Shown piece after piece: positions 26,117 through 33,629 of a DNA stretch of 35,463 bases (the first letter of the stretch is position 1; the number at the start of each line of letters is the position of its first letter). The notes under the pieces were generated by a model, which was not told the origin of the DNA, searched no databases, and saw only the letters and a list, made by a program, of their open reading frames with translations. The position numbers and the translations under genes were made by a program. Source of the stretch: Chloroflexota bacterium. GTDB taxonomy: Bacteria; Chloroflexota; Anaerolineae; J102. The stretch is from assembly GCA_013152585.1 (NCBI GenBank), contig JAADGC010000207.1:1-35463 (forward strand), read 5' to 3'.

Positions 26117-27556
26117 ATGACTGCCCCCGTTTGCCCGTATCTTGGCCTCCTCGACGAACCCGAAGCACATCTCAGCTATGCCAGCTTCGAAAATCGTTGT
26201 TACGCGACGATAGCCCGCGAGTCCGTCCCCCTGTCGGAACAATCGGTCTTTTGCCTGGGAGGCAACTATCGGAGCTGCCCCCGCTTCATGGCCGTGCACG
26301 GGCCACCGCAGCCAGATGAGACAATCGAAACCGCTCTCGTGTCGGCAGGGCCTATCTATGCTCCGTTGGCCAAGTCAGTGCCGGTCACAGGCGGCAAAGA
26401 CTGGTCATTGGCCGTCGTTTTAGGGGGGATGCTGGTGGGGATACTCCTTTGCGCCGGCTTGATCGCCGGTTATTTCAGCCTGCGGGCGCTGGTGAGCACG
26501 GCTTTGCCTCCGACCCCTGTCTCGCAGCCCGCGCTCGTGGCCACCCCCGCCTCCACCACAGAGGCTGCAACAGCCGTGGCCCCTCCCTCCCCGGCCCCCA
26601 CGTCTACCTTCACCCCTGAACCTGACCGGGAACAGCCCCAACCCGATACGCCCGTGGCGCCGGCCGTCGTAGCAGCGACCGCCACCCCCTTCCCCACGTC
26701 GTCGCCGGCGAACCCCACGCCTCGGCCCACGCCCACCCGCCGACCTCCCCCCACAGCCACGCGGCGGGTAACTCCCACGCGCCAGCCTACGCCTGTACGC
26801 ACGCCCACCCCGGGCCGGGTCGCCATCTCTTTCTCTTCCTCCAAGACATCGATTGTGGTGGGGCAATGTGTGACCATCAAATGGACTGTAAACAACGCCA
26901 AATCTGTCAAATTTGGTGATCTGGGCGTAGCCGGCGCCGGGAGTCGCGAGGAATGTCCCGAAGCCAACACTACTTACACCCTGACCGTGGTGGATCTTCG
27001 GAATGCCACCACCAAAAAAACACTGACGATTGTCGTGAACATAGGCACACCCACCGTCACACCCACACCGACGGTCACCTACACTCCCTGGCCTACGGCC
27101 ACCCCCACCGTCACCTTCACCCCCATTCCTACCAGGACCCCCACCCCCACGGCAACTGTCACGCCCACCATCACGCCCACCTTCACGCCCATCCCTACCC
27201 CTTCGGCTACACCTTTCCACATCCAGTGGTCGGCTGATCCCGGCCAATATCAGGGCCCCGGCCCCGATGTCAGCATCCAACTGACCAACCTTAGCACCGT
27301 CAGCGACGCCATGCTGCTGCAATTGCAGAACACGCAGTTGCCTGCAGGCTGGACGGCAGAAATCTGTGTGGATGGTAGGTGTCCGGCCGGGGCTACGCTC
27401 GAGCTGGCGCCGGGCGCCGGGATGCCTGTGATCGTGCGCTTCAGCATTCCTGCGGGCGCGGCCACGGGCGAACAGGGAACAACCACATTGGTGACACATT
27501 CTGTGGCCGATTTCGGTATCGTTCTGCAAATTCCCATTACCTTGCAGATTCCCTGA
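26117..27556 (+). CDS. Membrane-anchored protein: four-Cys domain, TM, Thr/Pro-rich stalk, Ig-like modules
   Basis: The 479-aa protein has no N-terminal signal. Residues 1-~60 hold Cys6, Cys28, Cys46 and Cys54 in CPYLGL...NRCYA...FCLGGNYRSCPR, a pattern often seen at the N-terminus of Chloroflexota membrane proteins and probably metal-binding. One membrane helix (~98-124) follows. Outside are a Thr/Pro stalk, an Ig-like module (SIVVGQCVTIKWTVNNA... ANTTYTLTV), a second Thr/Pro repeat built from CCCACC-type DNA, and a C-terminal beta-rich module that may also be Ig-like. The topology is type II, cytoplasmic Cys domain to outer stalk. The phosphatase gene starts 1 nt after the stop. Function unknown; a sensor or surface-anchoring role is inferred. 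Confidence 0.75.
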   Translation: MTAPVCPYLGLLDEPEAHLSYASFENRCYATIARESVPLSEQSVFCLGGNYRSCPRFMAVHGPPQPDETIETALVSAGPIYAPLAKSVPVTGGKDWSLAVVLGGMLVGILLCAGLIAGYFSLRALVSTALPPTPVSQPALVATPASTTEAATAVAPPSPAPTSTFTPEPDREQPQPDTPVAPAVVAATATPFPTSSPANPTPRPTPTRRPPPTATRRVTPTRQPTPVRTPTPGRVAISFSSSKTSIVVGQCVTIKWTVNNAKSVKFGDLGVAGAGSREECPEANTTYTLTVVDLRNATTKKTLTIVVNIGTPTVTPTPTVTYTPWPTATPTVTFTPIPTRTPTPTATVTPTITPTFTPIPTPSATPFHIQWSADPGQYQGPGPDVSIQLTNLSTVSDAMLLQLQNTQLPAGWTAEICVDGRCPAGATLELAPGAGMPVIVRFSIPAGAATGEQGTTTLVTHSVADFGIVLQIPITLQIP

Positions 27557-27557
27557 C

Positions 27558-28292
27558 ATGGAAATCCAACTGGCTGTGGCCAAAATTGAAAAATATGCCA
27601 TGAGCGAATCCGGGGACACGGTGGAGGTGATTGAACGTCCGCATGGCGGGGTATCGGTGGTGCTGGTCGATGGCCAGCGCAGCGGCAAATCCGCCAAGAT
27701 CATCAGCAATCTGGTAGCCCGCAAGGCTATTTCGATGCTGTCGGAAGGCATACGCGACGGTGCCGTGGCCAGAGCCGCCCACGATTATCTGCGCACACAC
27801 CGCGGGGGCAAGGTGAGCGCAGAATTGATCATCGTCTCTGCCGATCTCGAGAGCGGCACCATGGTTGTCTCTCGTAACTCACGGGCGCCGGTGCTGCTGC
27901 GGCACGAACCTGGCTGGCAGGCACTGGATACAGAAACCGCGGCCGTGGGCATCTACACCCGCACCCGTCCGCACATCACCGAAGTGCCCATCCGTCCGGG
28001 GGTGATGGTAGTGGCGGTGAGCGACGGCATCTGGCACGCGGGCCAGCACCGTGGTGGTGTCGTTGATCTGATGGCGGTGGTGCAGAGTATGCCGTTGACG
28101 CTGGGTGCCGGCGCCATCGCCGATGAAATCCTGGCTCAGGCTCTGCAGCACGAGCGATATCGCCCCACCGATGACTTGAGCGTGGTGGTGTTGCATGTGG
28201 CGGCGCTGCTGGGCGACACCGTGCGGCGTATGCAGATGCGCCTGCCCATTCTCCCCAAGACTTACAATCGGTGGCAGCAAGCGTTATCGTGA
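27558..28292 (+). CDS. SpoIIE-type PP2C serine phosphatase
   Basis: The 244-aa soluble protein has the metal-binding motifs of the PP2C/SpoIIE group: SGDTVEVI near the start, VVLVDGQRSGKSAK with Asp38-Gly39, VSDGIWHAG near 155 and PTDDLSVVVL near 205. In known systems these phosphatases dephosphorylate STAS-type anti-sigma-factor antagonists or other Ser/Thr-phosphorylated proteins. No STAS or anti-sigma gene lies nearby. Its start only 1 nt after the stop of the four-Cys membrane protein, and overlap with the next gene, suggest one operon; the membrane protein is a reasonable candidate sensor partner, but this is inference. Confidence 0.8.
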   Translation: MEIQLAVAKIEKYAMSESGDTVEVIERPHGGVSVVLVDGQRSGKSAKIISNLVARKAISMLSEGIRDGAVARAAHDYLRTHRGGKVSAELIIVSADLESGTMVVSRNSRAPVLLRHEPGWQALDTETAAVGIYTRTRPHITEVPIRPGVMVVAVSDGIWHAGQHRGGVVDLMAVVQSMPLTLGAGAIADEILAQALQHERYRPTDDLSVVVLHVAALLGDTVRRMQMRLPILPKTYNRWQQALS

Positions 28293-28834
28293 CGGCACCC
28301 CCCCGATCAGATTTATCAGACCGTCTGCAACAGCGCCGGGATGATGCCCTGTATCGGCGGCAACGGGCCGTGCGCCAGTTTGCGCATCGCATGAGGGCCG
28401 CCGTGATCCTGGTGTGCCTGCTGTGGGCTCTGATGGCATATTCGCTGGCCCTGTTGCGCATCCGTTGGCAGGTGCAGGTGCCGCTATGGCTGGATGATGG
28501 CCTGATGGCGCTGACATGGGGGTATGGTGTGGGCCTGCCCTTGGTTTTTGTCTGGCGCACGCGCTTGCGGGCTTATGTGTTGTATGAACATTGGGTGTGG
28601 TTGACGCTGTGGGTGGCGCTGCCTCTGGATTGGTATGTGCTGCGGCTGGGGGTGGGCCGCTGGTCGTGGGTGCCGGTGCTGACACTGGCTTTGCTGGGGC
28701 TGGGCCGGCTGCTGGCACCGCGGCGACGGCAGCGCTTCGAGCGTGAGTTGATCCAGCAGGCCATGATCTGGCAACATCTGCTTCCTCTGGGCGTGCGGGA
28801 TCTGTTGATAATTGGCTTTTGGCAGCGGAGATAG
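28289..28834 (+). CDS. Small integral membrane protein, unrecognised
   Basis: The track start (GTG 28271) overlaps the phosphatase gene by 22 nt; GTG 28289 gives the common GTGA overlap and is preferred (181 aa). A basic N-terminal helix (SDLSDRLQQRRDDALYRRQRAVRQF) precedes about four membrane segments rich in Trp and Leu, then a basic cytoplasmic tail. I do not recognise the family. Tight packing with the phosphatase upstream and the P-loop gene 3 nt downstream indicates co-expression. Confidence 0.65.
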   Translation: MTAPPRSDLSDRLQQRRDDALYRRQRAVRQFAHRMRAAVILVCLLWALMAYSLALLRIRWQVQVPLWLDDGLMALTWGYGVGLPLVFVWRTRLRAYVLYEHWVWLTLWVALPLDWYVLRLGVGRWSWVPVLTLALLGLGRLLAPRRRQRFERELIQQAMIWQHLLPLGVRDLLIIGFWQRR

Positions 28835-28837
28835 CGC

Positions 28838-29176
28838 ATGTTTGTGAAGGTGGTTGGTATTTGTGGCAGTGGCAAGAGCACGCTGGTGATGCGCCTGCGC
28901 CCCCTGGGCTACGATGCCCGCCAGGTTTCGCAGGAACATTCCGGCGTGCCCGATTTGTGGCGGCGCCGTCGTCCCCCGGATGCCCTGGTGTTTTTGGATG
29001 CCAGCAATGATGTGGCCCGGGAACGCTATGGGCATCTGAATCTGACCGATCATTATCTGCAGCACGAGCGCCAGCGTCTGGAACATGCCCGCCTCCATGC
29101 CGATTGCACCGTGCTCACCGATGGCTTGACGCCCGATGAGGTACTGGCGCAGGTGTTGGCCTGTTTGAGTGGGTAG
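28838..29176 (+). CDS. Mini P-loop NTPase / kinase-like protein
   Basis: The 112-aa protein opens with a complete Walker A motif, GICGSGKST (residues 7-15), and has a hydrophobic strand DALVFLDAS in the middle, resembling small adenylate-kinase-like P-loop proteins. It is much shorter than typical nucleotide kinases and lacks an obvious lid, but its RERYGHLN...HYLQHERQRLEHA helix may replace it. It starts 3 nt after the preceding gene. Substrate unknown. Confidence 0.65.
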   Translation: MFVKVVGICGSGKSTLVMRLRPLGYDARQVSQEHSGVPDLWRRRRPPDALVFLDASNDVARERYGHLNLTDHYLQHERQRLEHARLHADCTVLTDGLTPDEVLAQVLACLSG

Positions 29177-29243
29177 TGGGCAGCAGGCGCCGATCAGGTC
29201 ACTCTTCTTTTCTTCCCCGGCGAAACAGGTTGTCCCCCCCCCC

Positions 29244-29277
29244 AAAAAAAAGCCCCGCATTTTGCAAGCGGGGCTTT
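29244..29277 (-). terminator. Intrinsic terminator of folD
   Basis: Read on the minus strand, a 10-bp stem centred on GCCCCGC/GCGGGGC with a 9-nt loop is followed by a run of eight T (plus-strand A at 29244-29251). It begins 23 nt after the folD stop. On the plus strand the stem is followed by only TTT, so termination from that side is weaker but possible. Confidence 0.85.
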
Positions 29278-29299
29278 GGCAGACGTGGGTTGGCGGAAC

Positions 29300-30184
29300 T
29301 TACGCCATGCCCACCTGGCGTTTGGCGCTGTCCATCGTGTTACGCAGCAACATGGCAATGGTCATGGGGCCCACACCACCCGGCACGGGCGTGAGGTAGC
29401 CCGCTACTTCTTTGGCTTCGGCAAAGTCGACATCGCCCACCAGCCGATAGCCTTTCTTTTTGGTGGGATCATCCACGGCGTTGACGCCTACGTCGATCAC
29501 GGCGGCGCCGGGTTTGATCCAGTCGCCCTTCACCATCTCCGGTCGGCCCACAGCCGCAATGAGAATATCGGCTTCACGCACGACGCCGGGCAGATTCTTG
29601 GTGCGGGAATGGCAGACGGTAAGGGTGGCGTTGCGGTGCAACAGCAGCATAGCGGCAGGCAGGCCAACAATGTTGCTGCGGCCCAGGACGACCGCACGTT
29701 TGCCTTCGATTTCGATGCCGGAGCGGTCCAGCAATTCGATGCAGCCGCGCGGGGTGCAGGGCACAAACAGCGGGGCCCGGCGCTTCATGGACAGGCGTCC
29801 GATGTTCAGGGGGTGGAAACCATCCACATCTTTTTCGATGCTGATAGCTCCCAAAATCGTCTCGTCGTCGATGTGGTCGGGCAGGGGCAATTGCACCAGG
29901 ATACCATGCACGTCGGGGTTGGCATTCAGGTCTTGCACGAGCTTGAGCAATTCATCCTGGCTGACATCGGCCGGCAATGTATAGCCAAAAGAGGTGATGC
30001 CGACCTCAGCACAGGCTTTTTTCTTCATCCTCACATAGGTTTGCGAGTCTCTGCGCTCGCCCACCAGCACCGCGGCCAGACCGGGCACGCGACCGAACTG
30101 AGCTTTCATTTGTTCCACTTCGGCGGCGATTTCACCGCGAATAGTGGCGGCAATGGCCTTGCCATCAATGATTTTTGCTGACAT
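29300..30184 (-). CDS. folD: Methylenetetrahydrofolate dehydrogenase / methenyl-THF cyclohydrolase
   Basis: The 294-aa protein matches FolD along its length. [16 protein letters not shown] contains the catalytic Lys region, [14 protein letters not shown] and KDVDGFHP are the substrate-binding signatures, [11 protein letters not shown] is the NADP-binding loop and [13 protein letters not shown] is the C-terminal signature. It interconverts 5,10-methylene-THF, methenyl-THF and 10-formyl-THF in the cytosol. It stands alone on the minus strand with its own promoter (30279-30307), GAGGAG 6 nt before the ATG and a strong terminator. It separates the signalling operon from the RHS island. Confidence 0.96.
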   Translation of the reverse strand: MSAKIIDGKAIAATIRGEIAAEVEQMKAQFGRVPGLAAVLVGERRDSQTYVRMKKKACAEVGITSFGYTLPADVSQDELLKLVQDLNANPDVHGILVQLPLPDHIDDETILGAISIEKDVDGFHPLNIGRLSMKRRAPLFVPCTPRGCIELLDRSGIEIEGKRAVVLGRSNIVGLPAAMLLLHRNATLTVCHSRTKNLPGVVREADILIAAVGRPEMVKGDWIKPGAAVIDVGVNAVDDPTKKKGYRLVGDVDFAEAKEVAGYLTPVPGGVGPMTIAMLLRNTMDSAKRQVGMA

Positions 30185-30278
30185 TTGAGTCTCCTCGTTA
30201 AGTGTCTTCGATGAAAAAAGAATGCGGATCTTTTATGGTTGTGGGCCGATGCCGGCGGCAATACGGGCGCACGTTCAG

Positions 30279-30307
30279 ACTATAGCATATCTGAAAATGG
30301 GAAGCAA
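30279..30307 (-). promoter_or_regulatory. folD promoter
   Basis: On the minus strand, TTGCTT (30307-30302) and TATAGT (30284-30279) are separated by 17 nt, about 95 nt upstream of the folD start. Confidence 0.55.
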
Positions 30308-30314
30308 CTATCAT

Positions 30315-30345
30315 GCACTTTTTGGGTGTGTCCCCAAAAAGGTGC
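30315..30345. other. 12-bp hairpin between the folD and RHS promoters
   Basis: GCACTTTTTGGG pairs with CCCAAAAAGGTGC with one bulged G and a 6-nt loop. It is upstream of both divergent promoters, so it is unlikely to be in either transcript. It could be a regulator site or an old insertion end. Confidence 0.45.
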
Positions 30346-30420
30346 AAGGTCATGCCCAGAGTGGTGAAAGGTCGTGTTTTGATGTGCGACGCCCCCGCGC
30401 CGATTCGCCGATTTTCTCCC

Positions 30421-30448
30421 TTGACAAACCGCGCTTTTGCGTTATACT
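30421..30448 (+). promoter_or_regulatory. Strong sigma70-like promoter of the RHS island
   Basis: Consensus TTGACA and TATACT are separated by 16 nt. The element points towards the first RHS gene, whose signal-peptide start is about 220 nt downstream. The wording GCGTTATACTGG recurs at the right edge of the window. Confidence 0.7.
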
Positions 30449-30464
30449 GGAAGCATCAGAGTCT

Positions 30465-30511
30465 GGAGCTGGCGATCCCTTTCCCGGCGCCGTCCATGCC
30501 GGGGCAGCTCC
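30465..30511 (+). promoter_or_regulatory. Structured leader hairpin of the first RHS gene
   Basis: GGAGCTG pairs with CAGCTCC, and inside it CCCGGC pairs with GCCGGG. The structure starts about 10 nt after the predicted transcription start. No known riboswitch class fits. Confidence 0.45.
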
Positions 30512-30560
30512 ACCCGCCACAGATGCAATTGGTTGTTTTGTCCTACTGCCAGACATGCCC

Positions 30561-30587
30561 GAACCGCAGACGAAAGGGGGGCGGTTC
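30561..30587 (+). promoter_or_regulatory. Second leader hairpin
   Basis: GAACCGC and GCGGTTC form a 7-bp stem around a purine-rich 13-nt loop (GAAAGGGGG), 34 nt before the AAGGAG at 30621. Confidence 0.4.
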
Positions 30588-30633
30588 TCTTGCACCATGT
30601 CCGGCGGCGAAGCGTTTGCCAAGGAGTCTGAAA

Positions 30634-30666
30634 ATGCGTTGTGGAATTACCCCCCCGCGTAAGTAG
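30634..30666 (+). CDS. Possible leader peptide or out-of-frame true start of the first RHS gene
   Basis: AAGGAG (30621-30626) lies 7 nt before ATG 30634, the best ribosome binding site in this area. It opens MRCGITPPRK and stops at TAG 30666, 7 nt before ATG 30674 of the RHS protein. A run of seven C (30650-30656) lies within it. Removing one C, or a +1 slip, would join this start to the RHS frame. It is either a coupled leader peptide, a slippage switch, or a sequence error. Confidence 0.35.
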   Translation: MRCGITPPRK

Positions 30667-30673
30667 CCGCAAA

Positions 30674-31741
30674 ATGATGCGCTGGCTGAATGTGTTGGTG
30701 ATTGTGGGGCTGTTGTTGAGTGGCGGGGTGCCGGTGGCGGCAAGGAGTGGATTAACATCTGAATTAGCACAAGTTTCTACGTCCACACCTAGCTCCACGC
30801 CGACGGCAACCATGACCCCGGGCGTGCAGAGCAACGGCAGTGTGGTCGGCACCTGGTGGTACCTTCCTTACGGCAAAAAGCGGGCCAAGAGTGGCGCTCT
30901 GCACACCACCTATCGCTACACCGGCCAGCGTTGGGACAGCGTCACTGCCCTCTACTACTACGGCGCCCGCCGCTACGACCCCACCCTCGCCCGCTGCATC
31001 CAACCCGACACCATCGTGCCCAACCCCGGCGACCCGCAGAGCCTGAACCGGTATGGCTATGCGGGGAATAATCCGGTGAGGTATACGGATCCCAGTGGAC
31101 ATAAATTTGTAGAGCGGATATCAGGATTGGAGAGATGCGATTCGGGGGCTTCTCTAAGTGATTGTCGTTACCCGGAAGGTTATGCACAAAAGGGCTGGCT
31201 TATCGGCACACCCATTCCCAGTGCCACGAGTGTTGGCCTGCCGTTGGGCGCGAGTGTAACCACCCCGGCATTCAGTTTCTCTGTGTCTGGCGCTATCGAG
31301 GTCGTTGCAGATAATAACTCGCTTGCATACACTGTGTTCTTGAAGTACGAACTAGGATTCCAGATCGGCCTGAACGAATCCAGACTGGGGGGAAGCGTTG
31401 GCCATGGCCTGTGGTCTGTCAATGTGGAGCCAGGACTGCCGGCGCTCGCCAACATTTATAACGTCGAGGATATTGCGGTGGACTATGCCGGCCCGTCTCG
31501 GTCACTCAGCGGTTCTGCCGCCTATGGACCAGGTATTCAGTGGGGAGAAGATGCAGATCCAGATGAAATTAGTATGCCTGCAAATGAGCGAGTGGAAGCA
31601 TCATACTCTAGATTCGTAAGCCCAGTTCTAACGGTCAATCTTGAACACCCTACGGAGTCACGACTGTACAACCCCTATATTCACATACCCAGCATGTTAC
31701 GCTACTTCAGGGGGGTTATTTCTTCGGCGTGGCACCCGTAG
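30674..31741 (+). CDS. Secreted mini-RHS protein, single core plus variable tip
   Basis: ATG 30674 starts directly at a signal peptide (MMRWLNVLVIVGLLLSGGVPVAARS); the track's earlier GTG 30641 adds 11 unlikely residues. A Ser/Thr/Pro linker (STSTPSSTPTATMTP) leads to one RHS-associated core, YRYTGQRWDSVTALYYYGARRYDP then QPDTIVPNPGDPQSLNRY...DPSGH. The ~200-residue tip after DPSGH is not recognised. Full RHS proteins usually exceed 1000 residues with many YD repeats forming a shell; this one (355 aa) has almost none. In RHS systems the tip is a toxin released after the core; that role is inferred here. A small membrane-anchored gene follows. Confidence 0.75.
   Translation: MMRWLNVLVIVGLLLSGGVPVAARSGLTSELAQVSTSTPSSTPTATMTPGVQSNGSVVGTWWYLPYGKKRAKSGALHTTYRYTGQRWDSVTALYYYGARRYDPTLARCIQPDTIVPNPGDPQSLNRYGYAGNNPVRYTDPSGHKFVERISGLERCDSGASLSDCRYPEGYAQKGWLIGTPIPSATSVGLPLGASVTTPAFSFSVSGAIEVVADNNSLAYTVFLKYELGFQIGLNESRLGGSVGHGLWSVNVEPGLPALANIYNVEDIAVDYAGPSRSLSGSAAYGPGIQWGEDADPDEISMPANERVEASYSRFVSPVLTVNLEHPTESRLYNPYIHIPSMLRYFRGVISSAWHP
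31001..31102 (+). repeat. RHS core repeat 1
   Basis: These 102 nt encode QPDTIVPNPG...YTDPSGH. Near-identical DNA recurs at 32644-32745 and 33666-33767, and in part at 35346-35408. Sequence similarity ends at DPSGH, the tip boundary. Confidence 0.9.
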
Positions 31742-31770
31742 TTAAAGCGAATTTTTGGAGAACACTCCTG

Positions 31771-32340
31771 ATGCGCAAGAAAATCGACCTGCCCTGGCAG
31801 ATAAGTATAATAATCTTTGCGGTGGTGTTTCTATTGGGATTCGGATTCCTAAACGCCCTCAGTTCACCGCCGCCGGAAAGCGCCCCACGAGATCAGTGGA
31901 AAACGGTCACGCACGAACTATATGGTTTTTCGCTCGACTACCCACCAGGATGGCTGGCAGAAACTTATGGTGAAAGTGGCTTCAAAGGGAATAGAGCAGT
32001 GAAGCTAAGGATTACTCGCGGATTTGCCGGCACTGTTTTTATGAGGGTTTACTACCAAGCGGCGATAAATCCAACTTTAGAGAATGTAGCTAGATGGGGT
32101 CAGTATGCAAGCGGTACACTCCGATCTGGAAATGCAACGATTATTTCGTTCGAACAAGCGGAGTTGAATGGTTACGAGGTGGCAAAGCGGACCTATCGTT
32201 CGACCAATATCTATCAAGATGTCTATATCGCCCGCGAGAAAGATATGATCATCATCAAACTTCAGGCGCAAGATAGGGACTTCTGGGATTTTTTACCGAT
32301 CTTTGACGAGATCGTGGCTAGTTTCAGGCCGATGTACTGA
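31771..32340 (+). CDS. Small membrane-anchored PsbP-like protein, candidate immunity partner
   Basis: The track start (31729) overlaps the RHS gene; ATG 31771 follows TTGGAGAACACTCCTG and is preferred, giving 189 aa. A single N-terminal helix (ISIIIFAVVFLLGFGFL) anchors an outer domain opening ELYGFSLDYPPGWLAE, a wording typical of PsbP-like domains (GFS..YP.GW). The gene lies 29 nt after the RHS tip, where immunity genes usually sit. The gene at 33077 has the same architecture after the next RHS module. Immunity is inferred from position and topology alone. Confidence 0.7.
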   Translation: MRKKIDLPWQISIIIFAVVFLLGFGFLNALSSPPPESAPRDQWKTVTHELYGFSLDYPPGWLAETYGESGFKGNRAVKLRITRGFAGTVFMRVYYQAAINPTLENVARWGQYASGTLRSGNATIISFEQAELNGYEVAKRTYRSTNIYQDVYIAREKDMIIIKLQAQDRDFWDFLPIFDEIVASFRPMY

Positions 32341-32516
32341 TCAGATCTGCCTTTTGCACCTCTATCGTTCCTCATCAACATAATGCCCCCATTTCCTCAC
32401 CTATCAGCGCCTTCCCAACCACATAGCGACGCGACTCCACCTTCGGCCCGCTTCGCCCCGCGTACGGGCAATTCATGAATCTCCCCAACGTGTCCGAGCC
32501 GCCCGCAAATGGCCCG

Positions 32517-32595
32517 TTGGCGCGGCAAGCGGGCGTTTGCTATCATGGGTGAGAGAGAACGGCGCTCGGGCCAGCGGCAACGGCCCGGCGTTCTC
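32517..32595 (+). promoter_or_regulatory. Possible promoter and hairpin before the second RHS module
   Basis: TTGGCG and TATCAT are 18 nt apart (32517-32546). Nine nt later GAGAACG (32555-32561) pairs with CGTTCTC (32589-32595), with inner GGGCC/GGCCC. Promoter followed by a two-step hairpin repeats the arrangement before the first RHS gene, though the sequences differ. The stretch 32341-32516 holds nothing recognisable. Confidence 0.35.
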
Positions 32596-32604
32596 CCTAA
32601 TCCC

Positions 32605-33087
32605 ATGACCACTACCGGAATTCCTCCCCTCGGCCGCTTCATCCAGCCCGACACCATCGTGCCGAACCCGGGCGACCCGCAGAGCCTGAACCGGTACAGC
32701 TATGCGGGGAATAATCCGGTAAGGTATTCGGACCCGAGTGGGCACATGTTTGTGCAAGAAAACGAAGCAAATCCATGCCCAGGTGTGATAGGAGGAAGCG
32801 TCTCTTACAGTTACAATCCTTTCGATAATCCAACTCGTTCAAGACTAGCCCATTCAACCATAATGGGTCCAGCTATCGGGGAGCAAGTGTCCGGAAATGT
32901 TTCTCTTGTCGAATACATGCCGATCGCGACACGGCATGAAGATGGGAGCATAACAGTCGATATCGATAATTACCTTTTCGATCCCGAGTTTGGAAATAAT
33001 CGCCGCGGACCTGTTGGGCTAACTTTTCGATACACGCCTTATGGGATGCTAATGGAAAAACTATGGGGAAAATTCAATGCTCAGTAA
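32605..33087 (+). CDS. Orphan RHS core plus tip module
   Basis: The ORF extends to 32509, but that start lies before the candidate promoter; ATG 32605 (MTTTGIPPLGRFIQPDT) is preferred (160 aa), with 32545 also possible. No signal peptide and no upstream RHS repeats are present: the protein begins at the core (GRFIQPDT...DPSGH) and ends in a ~110-residue tip that is not recognised and unlike the first tip. The third module starts at the same place (MTYYAPTLTRFTQPDT). The next gene overlaps its last 11 nt. It may be a silent cassette used by recombination, or a separately translated effector fragment. Confidence 0.6.
   Translation: MTTTGIPPLGRFIQPDTIVPNPGDPQSLNRYSYAGNNPVRYSDPSGHMFVQENEANPCPGVIGGSVSYSYNPFDNPTRSRLAHSTIMGPAIGEQVSGNVSLVEYMPIATRHEDGSITVDIDNYLFDPEFGNNRRGPVGLTFRYTPYGMLMEKLWGKFNAQ
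32644..32745 (+). repeat. RHS core repeat 2
   Basis: It encodes QPDTIVPNPG...YSDPSGH and is nearly identical to repeat 1 over 102 nt. DNA becomes visibly AT-richer straight after the DPSGH codons. Confidence 0.9.
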
Positions 33088-33616
33088 ACGAAAAATCATT
33101 TATGCTTTGTTGGTTTTGGCAGGCGGTTTGATTCTGTGTGGACGACAACTGTACTACGCTGGTAAGTGGCGACGAGTCGAAGACCCACAATCGGGATTTG
33201 CGCTGGCATATCCTGCGACCTGGTACCGTATTCCTATTTACCAGCTTCCCACAGGCAAATACATTGACCTATTTATCATGAATTTTCCTGTACTGGATGA
33301 AATAGAGTTAAGAGTCTATAGCGACAATAAGAGCGCTAACGAGACTGAGTATTATCCATCATTCGGTGCATGGCTTATACGGCATAATAATAGACGGACT
33401 TATATTATTGCCACTCATAAAGGCGTAACAATAGGCAAAGGCGACTATTCTGGCGAGGAAATAATCTACGAGAACGATACGGATGAAGGACGTATCATTA
33501 CTATGAACCACAATGAAAGGGTTTATGCAGTGGAAATCATTGTAATAAAACGGAAATGGGAAGAGGCCGATGCAATTTTCGGTAAAATCCTTGACACATT
33601 TGAGTTTCTAGAATAA
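33077..33616 (+). CDS. Small membrane-anchored PsbP-like protein, candidate immunity partner
   Basis: The 179-aa protein has an N-terminal helix (IIYALLVLAGGLILCG) and an outer domain beginning PQSGFALAYPATWYRIP, matching the GFSLDYPPGWL opening of the gene at 31771. The C-terminal ends also agree in kind (IFGKILDTFEFLE against IFDEIVASFRPMY). The two are thus diverged paralogues, each placed after a different RHS tip. It overlaps the preceding module by 11 nt. AT-rich codon use differs from the chromosomal neighbours. Immunity is inferred. Confidence 0.65.
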   Translation: MLSKRKIIYALLVLAGGLILCGRQLYYAGKWRRVEDPQSGFALAYPATWYRIPIYQLPTGKYIDLFIMNFPVLDEIELRVYSDNKSANETEYYPSFGAWLIRHNNRRTYIIATHKGVTIGKGDYSGEEIIYENDTDEGRIITMNHNERVYAVEIIVIKRKWEEADAIFGKILDTFEFLE

Positions 33617-33629
33617 CTTCGTTGGCCCA

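Noticed and set aside
27050-27200. CRISPR-like or tandem repeat
   Set aside because: The CCCACC/ACCCCC repetition is in frame and encodes a Thr/Pro stalk; there are no spacers of uniform length.
26420-27751. 443-aa minus-strand ORF
   Set aside because: It is antisense to the Thr/Pro stalk; the Gly/Arg-rich sequence is a by-product of CCCACC-type repeats.
29276-30181. 301-aa plus-strand ORF
   Set aside because: It is the antisense of folD, which is clearly real on the minus strand.
30465-30633. Cobalamin-type riboswitch in the RHS leader
   Set aside because: GCAGCTCCACCCGCCAC and TGCCAGACATGCCC vaguely recall B12-box wording, but the conserved core elements are missing.
30222-30666. ORFs of 146 and 117 aa before the RHS gene
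   Set aside because: They start upstream of the TTGACA/TATACT promoter and translate the structured leader.
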